This document shows, one piece after another, positions 1 through 8,318 of a stretch of DNA of 64,000 nt. Numbering within the stretch: position 1 is the stretch's first letter; every line of letters begins with the position of its first letter. Origin of the DNA: Fidelibacterota bacterium. GTDB taxonomy: Bacteria; Fidelibacterota; Marinisomatia; Marinisomatales; UBA1611. Both the position numbers and the translations under genes were made by a program. The notes under the pieces are model-generated. The model worked only from the letters and a program-made list of their open reading frames with translations. It did not search any database and was not told the origin of the DNA. The DNA lies in assembly GCA_016784605.1 (NCBI GenBank), contig JADHUI010000008.1, forward strand, positions 1 to 64,000. The letters are read 5' to 3'.

Positions 1-125
1 AATATCAATCGCATGGCTGACACCTTGAAATCTCTATCATATGTCTTTCTTATTCGTCTATTATCCATTTTGCTTCCTTTCAACTTATTCAAGTTAAAAA
101 GTTGCTTAACTACATGTACACTTTT

Positions 126-1271
126 TTATACTAGGTCCACTTCGTCTATATTAGTCAAAACAACAGACTCAATGTGGTATTCTACTTTTAAAATAGTGCT
201 AAATATTTCTATATAAAAATCATCACTATCTTCAAAATATTCATCATTTTTAATGATTGAAATATTAAAATCGGAATTTGATTCTTCTTTGAAAATATCG
301 ACAATATCTGAAAATAAATCTCCATTAATTATCCATCTGAACTCATCATCATCTAATGGAACGGCGGGATTAAAAGAACTAATATTATATTCCATTGAGC
401 CGAGATTAAACCAATTATTTTCATTTGGGGAAGGTTCAGGGAAAATATTCCCAAATTCGATAAACCCCGCTTGAATACTTATATCTCCAAAATTGCTCGT
501 ATCATCAGGAATGGATATGTATTGGGGGTCAACTATGATCTCAATTTCATCAAAATATATATCGCCATTTTCTACCGGCTCTATTAATACACCATTGCTA
601 AATTGATTGTAATTTCTCCAAACTACATTTTCCACAACAGTATCCCATATTCCGTTTTCATTCGTATCATTAAATATTTCCGCATCATCCCAATGCCCGC
701 TACTATCTGTATCAACATATTCCTCAGCTAAATCATATTGCCCATTTCCATTTTCGTCAATGTATGATTCCCCTTCATCCCAAACACCATTATTATTTTC
801 GTCAACAAATTCTTCATCATCATCCCAGACTTCATTTCCATCAATATCTGTAAGTGGTTCGGCATCGTCCCATTGCCCATTGCCATTCTCATCAGTATAT
901 TCTTCTGCACTATCATCGACTGAAAACAAAGTATTTCCTACATATGAAAATATTGAATTATCATATGTATTGCTGGTTAACCGTTCAATTCTTTGATAGC
1001 TTCCTGAGACGCTTGAATATGTTTCATCCAATTGATCCAATGCAATTGACATGTACTCTTCAGAATCATTTAGAGGTATATCAATATAATTTCCATTACT
1101 ACCTTGATAATGAATGGGTTTCGATGAATACTCTACTCTATATCTATCATTACCTAGAGAGTATGTTTTAGAAAAATGGGTTCTTTTTTCAACTTTTTCT
1201 ACTTCACCATATACAAAATTGACGATTGATAGCAGTACGATAATAATGATTTGCTTATTTAAAATAGTCAT
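126..1271 (-). CDS. Secreted protein with tandem acidic calcium-binding-like repeats
   Basis: Function unknown. I chose the ATG at 1271 because AAAGGAG lies just upstream and the protein then opens with a clean signal peptide (MTILNKQ followed by a run of Ile/Val/Leu, ending about residue 22). Residues about 123-211 hold six tandem units of 14-15 residues of the type DENGNGQWDDAE, the D-x-N/D-x-N/D-G-x-x-D-x-x-E pattern of EF-hand or thrombospondin-type-3 calcium loops. The rest is beta-rich with no family I recognise. It is the last gene of the minus-strand cytochrome operon, 42 bases after the preceding gene. Very similar acidic units are inserted in the TonB receptor at 49893-53975. A role as a Ca-stabilised surface or periplasmic protein is inference. 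Confidence 0.7.
   Translation of the reverse strand: MTILNKQIIIIVLLSIVNFVYGEVEKVEKRTHFSKTYSLGNDRYRVEYSSKPIHYQGSNGNYIDIPLNDSEEYMSIALDQLDETYSSVSGSYQRIERLTSNTYDNSIFSYVGNTLFSVDDSAEEYTDENGNGQWDDAEPLTDIDGNEVWDDDEEFVDENNNGVWDEGESYIDENGNGQYDLAEEYVDTDSSGHWDDAEIFNDTNENGIWDTVVENVVWRNYNQFSNGVLIEPVENGDIYFDEIEIIVDPQYISIPDDTSNFGDISIQAGFIEFGNIFPEPSPNENNWFNLGSMEYNISSFNPAVPLDDDEFRWIINGDLFSDIVDIFKEESNSDFNISIIKNDEYFEDSDDFYIEIFSTILKVEYHIESVVLTNIDEVDLV
639..905 (-). repeat. Tandem repeat coding for acidic Ca-binding-like units
   Basis: About six imperfect 42-48 base units inside the preceding gene, each coding a 14-16 residue D/N/G/E-rich unit ending in W/Y-D-x-x-E. On the plus strand the units are visible as recurring 'tcatccca' and 'ccattttc' blocks. 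Confidence 0.7.
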
Positions 1272-1313
1272 GATTGGCTCCTTTGTGTATCTGTTTATTA
1301 TAATAATATTCAA

Positions 1314-2630
1314 TTATTTGAATCCTCTTGCAACAAAACCGAAGGCCCATCCATATTTTTTTCCTACTAAAACAGCTATATTTCCATTGTAATCACTATT
1401 AAAAATTCTCAGACCGGCATCATAAAGATAGGTATAATCGGTGTTATAGCTATAATTCAGACCGTTATAATGAAGTATTCTAAACCTCATTGATGTGTAT
1501 AGATGGTCATTCTGACTTACGATATTCACACCTTTTAAAAAGACGTGACGATTTCCATCGTTAGGCTGATTTTCAAAGATTGATTCACCTGTAATATAAT
1601 TATACTTCCAAATTTTATTAATATCCGCTATGTATGCAGTATCTCCATAAACATCTAAACCATAGATTTGCTCTATTCCTTCAGGAATATCTATTCTACC
1701 CCACTCATTTGGGTTTCCATTTGAATAAAATAAAGAAAAAACTCCATCTATCATTCCGCCAGAATCACCAATAACGAAAATATGTTCACCATTGGGCGTC
1801 CCATCCATATCGGCCAATCGTGTTTTAACACCCGTATCGAACGGATTAAAGTTTGTTCCATCATAATGGACAATATGTGCAGTTTTTGACCCCCGCCAAC
1901 CTGCAAAATACATATTGGATGAAGATGTACCCCAACTGGCATCACCTACACTTACACTATCAAAGCCCATATCGTGGAGCTGATATAAAGTCCATTCATT
2001 TCCTTCCAAACGAACCGGATAACCTAATGTTGTTACCCAGATATCATTTTCATTAAAATAGGTAATAGTGTATAAAACTAAATTGCCAAAAACTTTAGTA
2101 AATGTCCATTTATTACCATCCCAATGCCCCAGATTGTAATTGGTATATCCTCCTGGCAAAAAAGTTGCTGAATCTTCTAAAGCAAATGCACCTACGATAT
2201 AAATATCATTCTCATTGACAATATGTACATCTTGTATCTCTGAACCATACACACCTAAAGTATCAAATATCCAATTCACAAAGTTATGGCTTGTGGTATC
2301 CATGGTTGTTAAGGTGAGAGTATTACTTTCTCCAATGCGTTTTGTCCCATCCATCCAATATCCAGTATAAGTGTAAGATGTATTTGGGTTAAGGCCTGTA
2401 TCTTTGATAAGGGTGTCCGATTGAAGTGAAAGCGTTTGTACAATAGAATCATCCCGTGTGAGTTCAAAGGTAAATTGAGCAAGGGAATCTTCCGGCTCTA
2501 CATGTAACCTAACGGTGGTAACACCTATTGCACCTTCAGAGAGCGTTAGATTGGTATTTTGATTTTCATCTTCTTCTTCAAAAAGAAAACAAGCTGAAAA
2601 TAAGAGTAAGACGGGAAAGGCTTTTTTCAT
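1314..2630 (-). CDS. Lipoprotein with Fn3-like domain and beta-propeller-like region
   Basis: Function unknown. Start taken at 2630, giving MKKAFPVLLLFSAC, a short lipoprotein signal with Cys at residue 14; an upstream in-frame start would add 17 residues without a signal. Residues about 25-110 look like a fibronectin-III-type domain (T..S...L.P.TSYTYTGYW). The remainder has repeated blades with motifs such as NDIYIVGAF, NDIWVTTLG, NMYFAGWRG, HIFVIGDSG and TAYIADINK, spaced about 45-60 residues apart, as in WD/kelch-like propellers. It lies 11 bases after the 4-heme lipoprotein gene, so it is probably in the same operon and acts at the outer membrane. Confidence 0.65.
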   Translation of the reverse strand: MKKAFPVLLLFSACFLFEEEDENQNTNLTLSEGAIGVTTVRLHVEPEDSLAQFTFELTRDDSIVQTLSLQSDTLIKDTGLNPNTSYTYTGYWMDGTKRIGESNTLTLTTMDTTSHNFVNWIFDTLGVYGSEIQDVHIVNENDIYIVGAFALEDSATFLPGGYTNYNLGHWDGNKWTFTKVFGNLVLYTITYFNENDIWVTTLGYPVRLEGNEWTLYQLHDMGFDSVSVGDASWGTSSSNMYFAGWRGSKTAHIVHYDGTNFNPFDTGVKTRLADMDGTPNGEHIFVIGDSGGMIDGVFSLFYSNGNPNEWGRIDIPEGIEQIYGLDVYGDTAYIADINKIWKYNYITGESIFENQPNDGNRHVFLKGVNIVSQNDHLYTSMRFRILHYNGLNYSYNTDYTYLYDAGLRIFNSDYNGNIAVLVGKKYGWAFGFVARGFK

Positions 2631-2641
2631 TATTAACTCAT

Positions 2642-3067
2642 TTATGGTAACCAAGTTGATAATTCGTCTGTTGTATGGCATATATTACATCCAGTCGCTA
2701 TTTTTCCTGTCAAATCTGATCCATGGCAAGACCCGCAATCAAGGGCGCCCCGATCATTCAACGCACCACCATGGAAATTATCCGAAATGGGTTGCATCCA
2801 ATCACTCCAAGCAGGATGTCCACTCGGACCGCCATCATGACATTCGTAACAAGACACACCACTGGAGCCACCATAAAAATCATTTAAGACTGGTTCGCCA
2901 TGGCAAGATTGACAACTTTCAATACCTGATTCGGCTATTTTAGCCATGTGAGATTCACTCGATTCTGAAATCAGCCAATCTGTAGGATGCATTTGGGGTT
3001 CAGATATTTCTGTACAGCTGGAAAAAATTGAAATAAAAATCAATAAGAGTGTAAACGTTTTTTTCAT
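2642..3067 (-). CDS. Tetraheme cytochrome c lipoprotein
   Basis: A 141-residue protein with a lipoprotein signal (MKKTFTLLLIFISIFSSC, Cys at about 18) and four CxxCH heme c sites: CQSCH, CYECH, CGSCH and CNICH. Extra histidines (GGPSGH, NFHGG) could give bis-His ligation. It is expected to be anchored to a membrane on the periplasmic or outer face and to pass electrons between the other multiheme cytochromes of this operon. It starts 3 bases after the stop of the 11-heme gene, so the two are surely co-transcribed. No substrate-binding domain is visible. Confidence 0.8.
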   Translation of the reverse strand: MKKTFTLLLIFISIFSSCTEISEPQMHPTDWLISESSESHMAKIAESGIESCQSCHGEPVLNDFYGGSSGVSCYECHDGGPSGHPAWSDWMQPISDNFHGGALNDRGALDCGSCHGSDLTGKIATGCNICHTTDELSTWLP

Positions 3068-3070
3068 ATT

Positions 3071-3907
3071 TTATCCTGGGTGACACCGTGAGCAGGTTGG
3101 GTCGGCGGAAATTTGGTGGCATACTTGACATAAGCCAGGATCGTTGATTGCATCTTGAGCATGCATGCCTCCGCCTGTGATATACTGCCCCGCCCAACTA
3201 GGCAAATTATGATTCATAGGCATGACTTTTGATTGACTATGGCAAGATTTACAAGTTTGAATATTTTCATGACAAGAAGCACATTCCATTAGATTCATTT
3301 TAGCTTCTAAGCCATGAGTGATATAATAATTTCCTGGATGGACGGTAGGCTCAATGGGCGTGAGAGAATGACAAGATTCACACATATCTTCTTGATGACA
3401 TAAATTACAATTTTCTTGTCCGACAACAGTAGAGTTCAATCCGTGAGATTGAACCCATTCGAGAGTATGGTTTTCGGGAATGGCGTTTTCATGACATGAT
3501 TTACAATCAGAAAAATTCCACGTATTGGGGGTATCATCTTTTTCATCGTCTAATAAATTTGTGTGACAAACAAGGCAATCACCTGTTCGACTTAGATGTG
3601 ATTGATGGGCAAAGTCAGGTCCATTTCGTTTTTTTAATAATGGATACGTATCTAATTCATCCACATTTGCATGGCAAAGGCTGCAATCCCCGTCTTCATC
3701 CTCAGACACATCTTCATGGCAAGATTCACATGCATCCATAGAGGGAAGTAATCGCGTATTTAAGGATAAAGATGCATTAACATTTTCATGGCATTCGGTG
3801 CATTCGATTTCTTCATCATTCACATGAAGTTCATGAGGAAACATGATCCAATCTGATTGTTGGGAGAACCCCAAAGATAAAAGCAGGATAAGACTAAAAA
3901 ATCGCAT
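3071..3907 (-). CDS. Periplasmic or secreted 11-heme cytochrome c
   Basis: A 278-residue multiheme cytochrome. I chose the ATG at 3907 (MRFFSLILLLSLGFSQ, Sec signal cleaved after about residue 15) because GAAGGAG precedes it; a GTG at 3925 would put the SD inside the gene. Eleven CxxCH motifs are visible: CTECH, CESCH, CSLCH, CLVCH, CKSCH, CNLCH, CESCH, CASCH, CKSCH, CQVCH and CSRCH. Many single histidines lie between them, as in cytochrome c3/c7-like wires. It overlaps the 3' end of the beta-barrel gene by 14 bases, which suggests translational coupling and supports a porin-cytochrome partnership. Confidence 0.85.
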   Translation of the reverse strand: MRFFSLILLLSLGFSQQSDWIMFPHELHVNDEEIECTECHENVNASLSLNTRLLPSMDACESCHEDVSEDEDGDCSLCHANVDELDTYPLLKKRNGPDFAHQSHLSRTGDCLVCHTNLLDDEKDDTPNTWNFSDCKSCHENAIPENHTLEWVQSHGLNSTVVGQENCNLCHQEDMCESCHSLTPIEPTVHPGNYYITHGLEAKMNLMECASCHENIQTCKSCHSQSKVMPMNHNLPSWAGQYITGGGMHAQDAINDPGLCQVCHQISADPTCSRCHPG

Positions 3908-5105
3908 GGATTGAAACTCCTTCACGATAATCTATTTTAAAATAGGGGTTAGAATAAAATTGAGAGAAAAATCGCAATTGAATGGTTTTAGTCAACGACC
4001 AGTTTAACCATGTAAATAAGGATGAAGAAGTAACGGGTTCTACAATATTTCCATCACTTAATAAATTTAGAGACACAGACCCACCCAAATCTATCTTTGA
4101 GTTTAGAGAATATTTTGACCCAATGGATCCGCCAAACTGTGTTGTTTCTCCATAATTCCCAAATAATAATGTCCCAGAGAATTGATGACTATTGATGGTT
4201 GTGTGGTAATACAGATTGGATGCATCGGAAAATCGAATGGATAATTGATTTAGTATGGTATAATTTGAACTAAAATTTGATTGCAGTCCAAATGTTGCCG
4301 TAGAAGGAAGAGAAATCGATTGAGTCACCCAACTCCAATTTTCAAATCCAGAATATTTCTTTTCTCGATAACCAATAAAGAATCGTCCAACTTTTGTGTT
4401 TTTTGATAATCTTAACCTTAAATAATGTGGACGAGAATTATTTTGATCCCAAACAAATGTTCCATGAAAATTCATGGCGAATAATTGAGTATATCCATTT
4501 AATCCGGAAAAAATGTGTAAGGAATCTTTTTCACTGTTTATCCAAGAAAAGAGAGAAATATTCTTTTTCCAAGAACCTTTAGACCAAGATAAAACACCCT
4601 GAAGCTTTTCCATATAAATTTCTTCAGATAAAAAAGATTCACTTACATAAGATGTATCACTGAAATCAATGACAGATCGAAACCCGCCTAAAACATCAAG
4701 TGTGCCAAAAGTTTTATGTTTATATCTTAGCGATATTCCATCAATCCGCGTTAATAGTGCGGGCGACCAATAGGGGATTCGTCCCAATTGAAATCTGAAA
4801 TGGTCGGTCTTGACTTCAGATATAAATGAGTGAAGTCGAAACGGATTTAAATGTTGATTTGTTTTGGTCCCATATTCGAAGAGAGATGAGATGGAAGCAA
4901 ACCGCCCCAATGATTGCTGATAAGAAAGATTCGCTTGCCAATGAAGGGATTCGCCATCATCTAAAAAACTCATACGGGGATAAACAGTGGATGCAGAAAA
5001 TTGGATATCTGGTGACGTCCCCCTCACCGGAATAATGAAAATCACAAATGAAAGCAAACGAAGGAGGAGTAGGTTCTTGGAATGTTTGATTTCTATGTTT
5101 TTCAT
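3894..5105 (-). CDS. Outer-membrane beta-barrel protein of the cytochrome operon
   Basis: A protein of about 403 residues with an N-terminal hydrophobic export signal (residues about 12-30), then alternating polar/hydrophobic strands with many aromatic residues (FRFQLGRIPYWSP, SLRYKHKTFGTLDVLGGF, HYLRLRLSKNTKVGRFFIGY), ending in phenylalanine, as outer-membrane barrels do. The start is uncertain: 5105 and 5117 are both possible and neither has a strong SD. No named family is recognised. By position, between a rhodanese lipoprotein and multiheme cytochromes, it is the candidate porin sheath of an electron conduit, like the barrels of Ext or MtrB-type systems. That role is inference from context. 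Confidence 0.65.
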   Translation of the reverse strand: MKNIEIKHSKNLLLLRLLSFVIFIIPVRGTSPDIQFSASTVYPRMSFLDDGESLHWQANLSYQQSLGRFASISSLFEYGTKTNQHLNPFRLHSFISEVKTDHFRFQLGRIPYWSPALLTRIDGISLRYKHKTFGTLDVLGGFRSVIDFSDTSYVSESFLSEEIYMEKLQGVLSWSKGSWKKNISLFSWINSEKDSLHIFSGLNGYTQLFAMNFHGTFVWDQNNSRPHYLRLRLSKNTKVGRFFIGYREKKYSGFENWSWVTQSISLPSTATFGLQSNFSSNYTILNQLSIRFSDASNLYYHTTINSHQFSGTLLFGNYGETTQFGGSIGSKYSLNSKIDLGGSVSLNLLSDGNIVEPVTSSSLFTWLNWSLTKTIQLRFFSQFYSNPYFKIDYREGVSIHAIF

Positions 5106-5220
5106 TTTTTTCTGCATCCACTTAATGATATTAAAAAACAACCCATCGCCCAATTCAAAAGGACAAGCAACCTATAGTATGATTTTAGATGATGAGTTGT
5201 TTTCACGATTTATTCTTTAC

Positions 5221-6150
5221 TTAGAAGCCAAAAGGTTTCGGCCATTTATGTCCAGGTAACTCAGACCAATGCATATTATTAAAACCAAACTTAATCGATT
5301 TTACATCATATCCAATGACGGTTAAGTATGCAATAGATGAAGCAGCAGTTTGTCCTGTGTAACAATAGAAAATATTATTACCGGCGGGATCAAATGCAGA
5401 TAAGTTTCCACTCACAGTCAAAGTTCCAGGTGATAATTGGTATGCACCATCAATATGTCCATGACCTAAATAATCTGCTTCACTCCAATAATTCATAATA
5501 TTGTAGGAAGAAGCATCGGTAATCACATCACCCGCAAGAATAAGTAAACCATTACTCCAGGCTTCGATAGCAGCGTCAATTCGTGCATCCAATATTTCTT
5601 CAGCTGTTTCAAATCCTGTGCTCAAGACGGGATAATCGAATGTAGGCAATGCTTCAGAAGCTGTTGTGACTAAATCACCTGCATATTGATCAGAACAATT
5701 AGATGTCCATGAATCTAAACTAACATCATAAACACTCATGCCAAACTTCATAACATAAGCTTCATATCCTTTAAGGCGAAGCAATGTATGTGCGAATGAA
5801 GCTGTTTGACCTGAATAGCATGTAACCAAAATAGGTCCTGTTACATTTTCAGCTTCATCAAACATATTGGATAATGTTACATTAACCGCACCTTCTATGC
5901 CCATGGAAGCAAAATCTGTAGCAGATCTAAGATCAAATACTGTATAAGCAGAATAATCAAATTCAGCATTCAAAGCGCCTGCGGCTAAGATCCAATCACC
6001 CATATTATTAACGTATCCGCCATCCGTTCCTTCTAAATATTCAACTAGGACGTCAAATTCATTAATTTCATCTACGACTTCATCTTCACATCCGGTCAGC
6101 CCGAGAAGGGCAATACCTAAGATGAGAATAAACCATTTGTTACTTTTCAT
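5221..6150 (-). CDS. Lipoprotein with two rhodanese domains
   Basis: A 309-residue lipoprotein. The ATG at 6150 has AAGGAG nine bases upstream and gives MKSNKWFILILGIALLGLTGC, with lipobox LTGC and Cys 21. Two rhodanese (sulfurtransferase) domains follow. The first has a CYSGQTAS active-site loop with Cys about 111, preceded by VFDLRSATDF; the second has CYTGQTAAS with Cys about 263 and SEADYLGHGHIDGAYQLSPG. Both catalytic cysteines are present. Rhodaneses move sulfane sulfur; an exported lipid-anchored pair beside multiheme cytochromes recalls the rhodanese-like lipoprotein encoded in one Geobacter ext cluster. The physiological substrate is not evident. Confidence 0.8.
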   Translation of the reverse strand: MKSNKWFILILGIALLGLTGCEDEVVDEINEFDVLVEYLEGTDGGYVNNMGDWILAAGALNAEFDYSAYTVFDLRSATDFASMGIEGAVNVTLSNMFDEAENVTGPILVTCYSGQTASFAHTLLRLKGYEAYVMKFGMSVYDVSLDSWTSNCSDQYAGDLVTTASEALPTFDYPVLSTGFETAEEILDARIDAAIEAWSNGLLILAGDVITDASSYNIMNYWSEADYLGHGHIDGAYQLSPGTLTVSGNLSAFDPAGNNIFYCYTGQTAASSIAYLTVIGYDVKSIKFGFNNMHWSELPGHKWPKPFGF

Positions 6151-6189
6151 GGTTTGTACTCCTTTTTTTGTTGTTTTTTTATTAACATT

Positions 6190-6201
6190 CACGATATCGT
6201 G
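6190..6201. promoter_or_regulatory. 12-base perfect palindrome in an operon gap
   Basis: CACGATATCGTG lies in the 80-base gap between the multiheme and rhodanese genes, flanked by TTCAC/GTGAA arms (6188-6192 and 6201-6205) that give an alternative stem. It could be an operator, an internal promoter site or an RNA-processing hairpin. No T-run follows on the minus strand, so it is not a terminator. Confidence 0.3.
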
Positions 6202-6230
6202 TGAATTCTTTTGTAAAATCTTTTTCATGT

Positions 6231-7703
6231 TTAACCAGGATGACATGGGTTGCAACCCACTTTTGCGTATGTCCCAAGAACAGATTGATTTGCGCTAATT
6301 TCATTTTCAATCAAATCGACCGTTTTTAAATAAAGTGCTGTGGTATCGGTAGATGAATAATTTGAATAATTTCCTTCTGAATCATATCTCACACCATGGT
6401 TGTGACAATTATCCGAACAAAAATCAGAATCGGTTGTATCTGTTTGACTTGTCCAAAGTTTAATATTGTGAGGGGTTGATACTTCCCAAGTAGGTCGCGC
6501 ATCAAAGTTCGCTAATTCTGGATGTCCCCATTTTGTATAGGAATCAGGTGCAACAGGAATATGTCTTAATACAGCCCATTTTCCGTTTCTGAGTTCATAA
6601 TCATTATTAATTCCAATCTTAAAATCAGGATACTCTAAATAACCGTTTCCACCGGCATTGACATTCGTTTCTCCATCAACAGGGCCATACCCTTCTTTCC
6701 ATTCGCCACCAGAGTGACACGTATTACAATTATTATAAGGTTGAGAGTGGCAGACAAAACAACTAAGACCTTCACCGGAAGTTGGCCAATGTTGCTGGTG
6801 GTATTCATTCGCTTCAGCAACATCGCCGTGACAATAATCACACTGTACTTGTTCTTCATCTTTCAATAAATGATAACGGGATTCATATTCCGATGCGTCT
6901 GCATGAAAATCTTCCACATGGCAATCAAAACATTTTAATCGTTTTAAATAATGAACGTCTGCAATATTCCCAGTTAATTCCCCTTTAAAATCTGTCCCTA
7001 TTCGACTTCCGTGACAAGCCATACAATTATCGGTTTGGTCTGGAATGCGATTAAATTTATGATTATCAATTAAACCACCATGGGCACTATTTGGCCGACT
7101 AATATGACATTGCCCGCAGGTCGTATGGCAACTGGTACATTCTCCGTCGAATCCACTGGTAAGAGATTCTGGACATGCGTCAAAGTCGGTATGTTTACTT
7201 CCGGCTCCCAATTCTCGTTGAGCAATTGTTGTTTTTTCTCCCCAAGCCATCGTATGCATACTGTTTTTATTTGATTCAACGAGTTCGCTATGACAGGGAT
7301 TACAAAATTCTTCAGGATTAGATGATGGGTCTCTTGTAAATCCATGATCTGTTGAGTGAGCTGTTTCTAATTCTGAAGAAGGCTCTACTCCACCATGACA
7401 ATTGATACATCCAATTAATCCATGAACTTGATCTATATCTTTAAAGGAAGTGTTGCCCCCTTTTAATTCAATCAAAACTTTTTCCCAAGGCTCCAACGGA
7501 GTCACTGAGCCTCCTCATCCACCGCCAGAAGGTGCGGTAGCATTTTCTTCTGCAACAAGTTTCTGTAATACACCTTTATTCGTATGGCACCCCTCACATG
7601 TGGCTGGATCACCTAATGGTGTTGATACAATACCTGGATCGCAAGCCGACATAAGGATTAAGAAGCTAGGAATGATGGATAGTTGTGTAAGGTTTTTTAA
7701 CAT
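6231..7703 (-). CDS. Dodecaheme-type cytochrome c lipoprotein with in-frame TGA (possible selenoprotein)
   Basis: Read through one in-frame TGA at 7515-7517, this is a single 490-residue protein. The 5' part (62 codons) supplies the export signal and lipobox (LILMSAC) and one heme site (CEGCH); the 3' part has no signal of its own but carries ten CxxCH sites (CINCH, CNPCH, CTSCH, CGQCH, CMACH, CFDCH, CDYCH, CFVCH, CNTCH, CNPCH) and one CxxxCH (CSDNCH). The TGA sits in a glycine stretch, SGGG-TGA-GGS, same frame on both sides. Either the codon is recoded (selenocysteine is the natural candidate), or the gene is disrupted, or a GTG at 7505 restarts an unexported fragment. TGA is an ordinary stop elsewhere in the window. 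The start codon overlaps the MerR stop by one base. Confidence 0.7.
7488..7512 (-). promoter_or_regulatory. SECIS-like hairpin just after the in-frame TGA
   Basis: On the minus strand the RNA after the UGA can fold two ways: AGGCUC/GAGCCU (6 bp, 13-base loop), or an inner CUCC-GUU-GGAG hairpin whose loop begins 17 bases after the UGA, extended by AGG/CCU across a 5' bulge. The second matches the bacterial SECIS rules as I remember them (apical loop 16-37 bases from UGA, a G among its first two bases). This was judged by eye only. Confidence 0.3.
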
Positions 7704-8161
7704 TATTTTTGAGACATCTTATAATAGGTTTTTAAATGATCAATATTTTCTGATGCTAAATACACATCACATTCCCTGCATTCGGCATCTTGACACGATG
7801 GAGATGTGTCCGCAATCTGCCAACAGACTTTATCGTCAGCTAAATAGGCTGGACAATTTTCTCTCTCTGATTGTGTGCAAGGTTTTATATCCCAACAAGG
7901 GATTAGGGCTAATAAACGACGAATACCTGCTAAATTCAATTTATCTTCAACAATCAATTTTCGAATACACCCAAGCCACTCAAGGTCTTTTTGTGAAAAT
8001 AATCTTCGGCCGGAACGTGTTCGATATGGAATTAATAAACCGACTCTTTCATAAAGTCTAAGCGTTTCAGATGAAACACCAATTTTTCGGGAAGCGAGTC
8101 CAATTGCAAAAACAGGCTCGAAGGGATCGGGCTCAATTGAACGTGAATTGTAGGATAGCAT
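7703..8161 (-). CDS. MerR-family regulator with Cys-rich sensor tail
   Basis: A 152-residue regulator, first gene of the minus-strand operon. Residues about 17-85 form the MerR winged-helix DNA-binding domain (AIGLASRKIGVSSETLRLYERVG, SGRRLFSQKDL; the Y of LRLYE is typical). The C-terminal 65 residues carry nine cysteines in the order CWDIKPC, NCPAY, VCW, SC, CRECDVY. This resembles the 'two-CW' type cysteine domains found in many anaerobe proteins and could bind an Fe-S cluster or metal. A sensor of redox, metal or sulfur state controlling the downstream cytochromes is a reasonable inference. MerR proteins usually bind a dyad between -35 and -10; a strong dyad lies directly upstream. Confidence 0.8.
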   Translation of the reverse strand: MLSYNSRSIEPDPFEPVFAIGLASRKIGVSSETLRLYERVGLLIPYRTRSGRRLFSQKDLEWLGCIRKLIVEDKLNLAGIRRLLALIPCWDIKPCTQSERENCPAYLADDKVCWQIADTSPSCQDAECRECDVYLASENIDHLKTYYKMSQK

Positions 8162-8165
8162 TTGT

Positions 8166-8193
8166 ATAACCTGTATTTCAGCCTACAGGATAT
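8166..8193. promoter_or_regulatory. Candidate MerR operator (inverted repeat)
   Basis: ATAACCTGTA-N8-TACAGGATAT, arms matching at 9 of 10 positions, only 4 bases upstream of the MerR start codon. Size and symmetry fit a MerR-family operator, so autoregulation is likely. TATACA between the dyad and the ATG is a possible -10, which would make the transcript nearly leaderless; no -35 at a standard distance is evident. Confidence 0.5.
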
Positions 8194-8318
8194 TACAAAT
8201 TCTGCATTGAACATGCAAGATAATAAGATCATATAGTCCTATTATGGCAAATCGAGCGTATCCTCGTCGACAAAATATTTATAAACGAAAAAAAGAAAAA
8301 GATTGTATAAATTAAACC

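Noticed and set aside
760-1171. Overlapping plus-strand frames over the acidic-repeat gene.
   Set aside because: They are Ser/His-rich translations of the opposite strand of a tandem repeat, which keeps frames open without coding meaning.
7515-7517. Reassignment of TGA as a sense codon genome-wide (code 4 or 25).
   Set aside because: TGA ends asd and the sigma-factor gene exactly at the expected protein ends, so it is a normal stop in this genome.
7450-8061. 203-codon plus-strand frame across the MerR and cytochrome starts.
   Set aside because: It is antisense to two well-supported genes, has no recognisable domain or SD, and its composition is that of a reverse-strand shadow.
8244-8315. 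Possible 23-residue basic peptide gene (starts MANRAYPRRQNIYKRKK) just before queG.
   Set aside because: No ribosome-binding site, no family match and strong A-richness; the sequence could arise by chance in the leader of queG.
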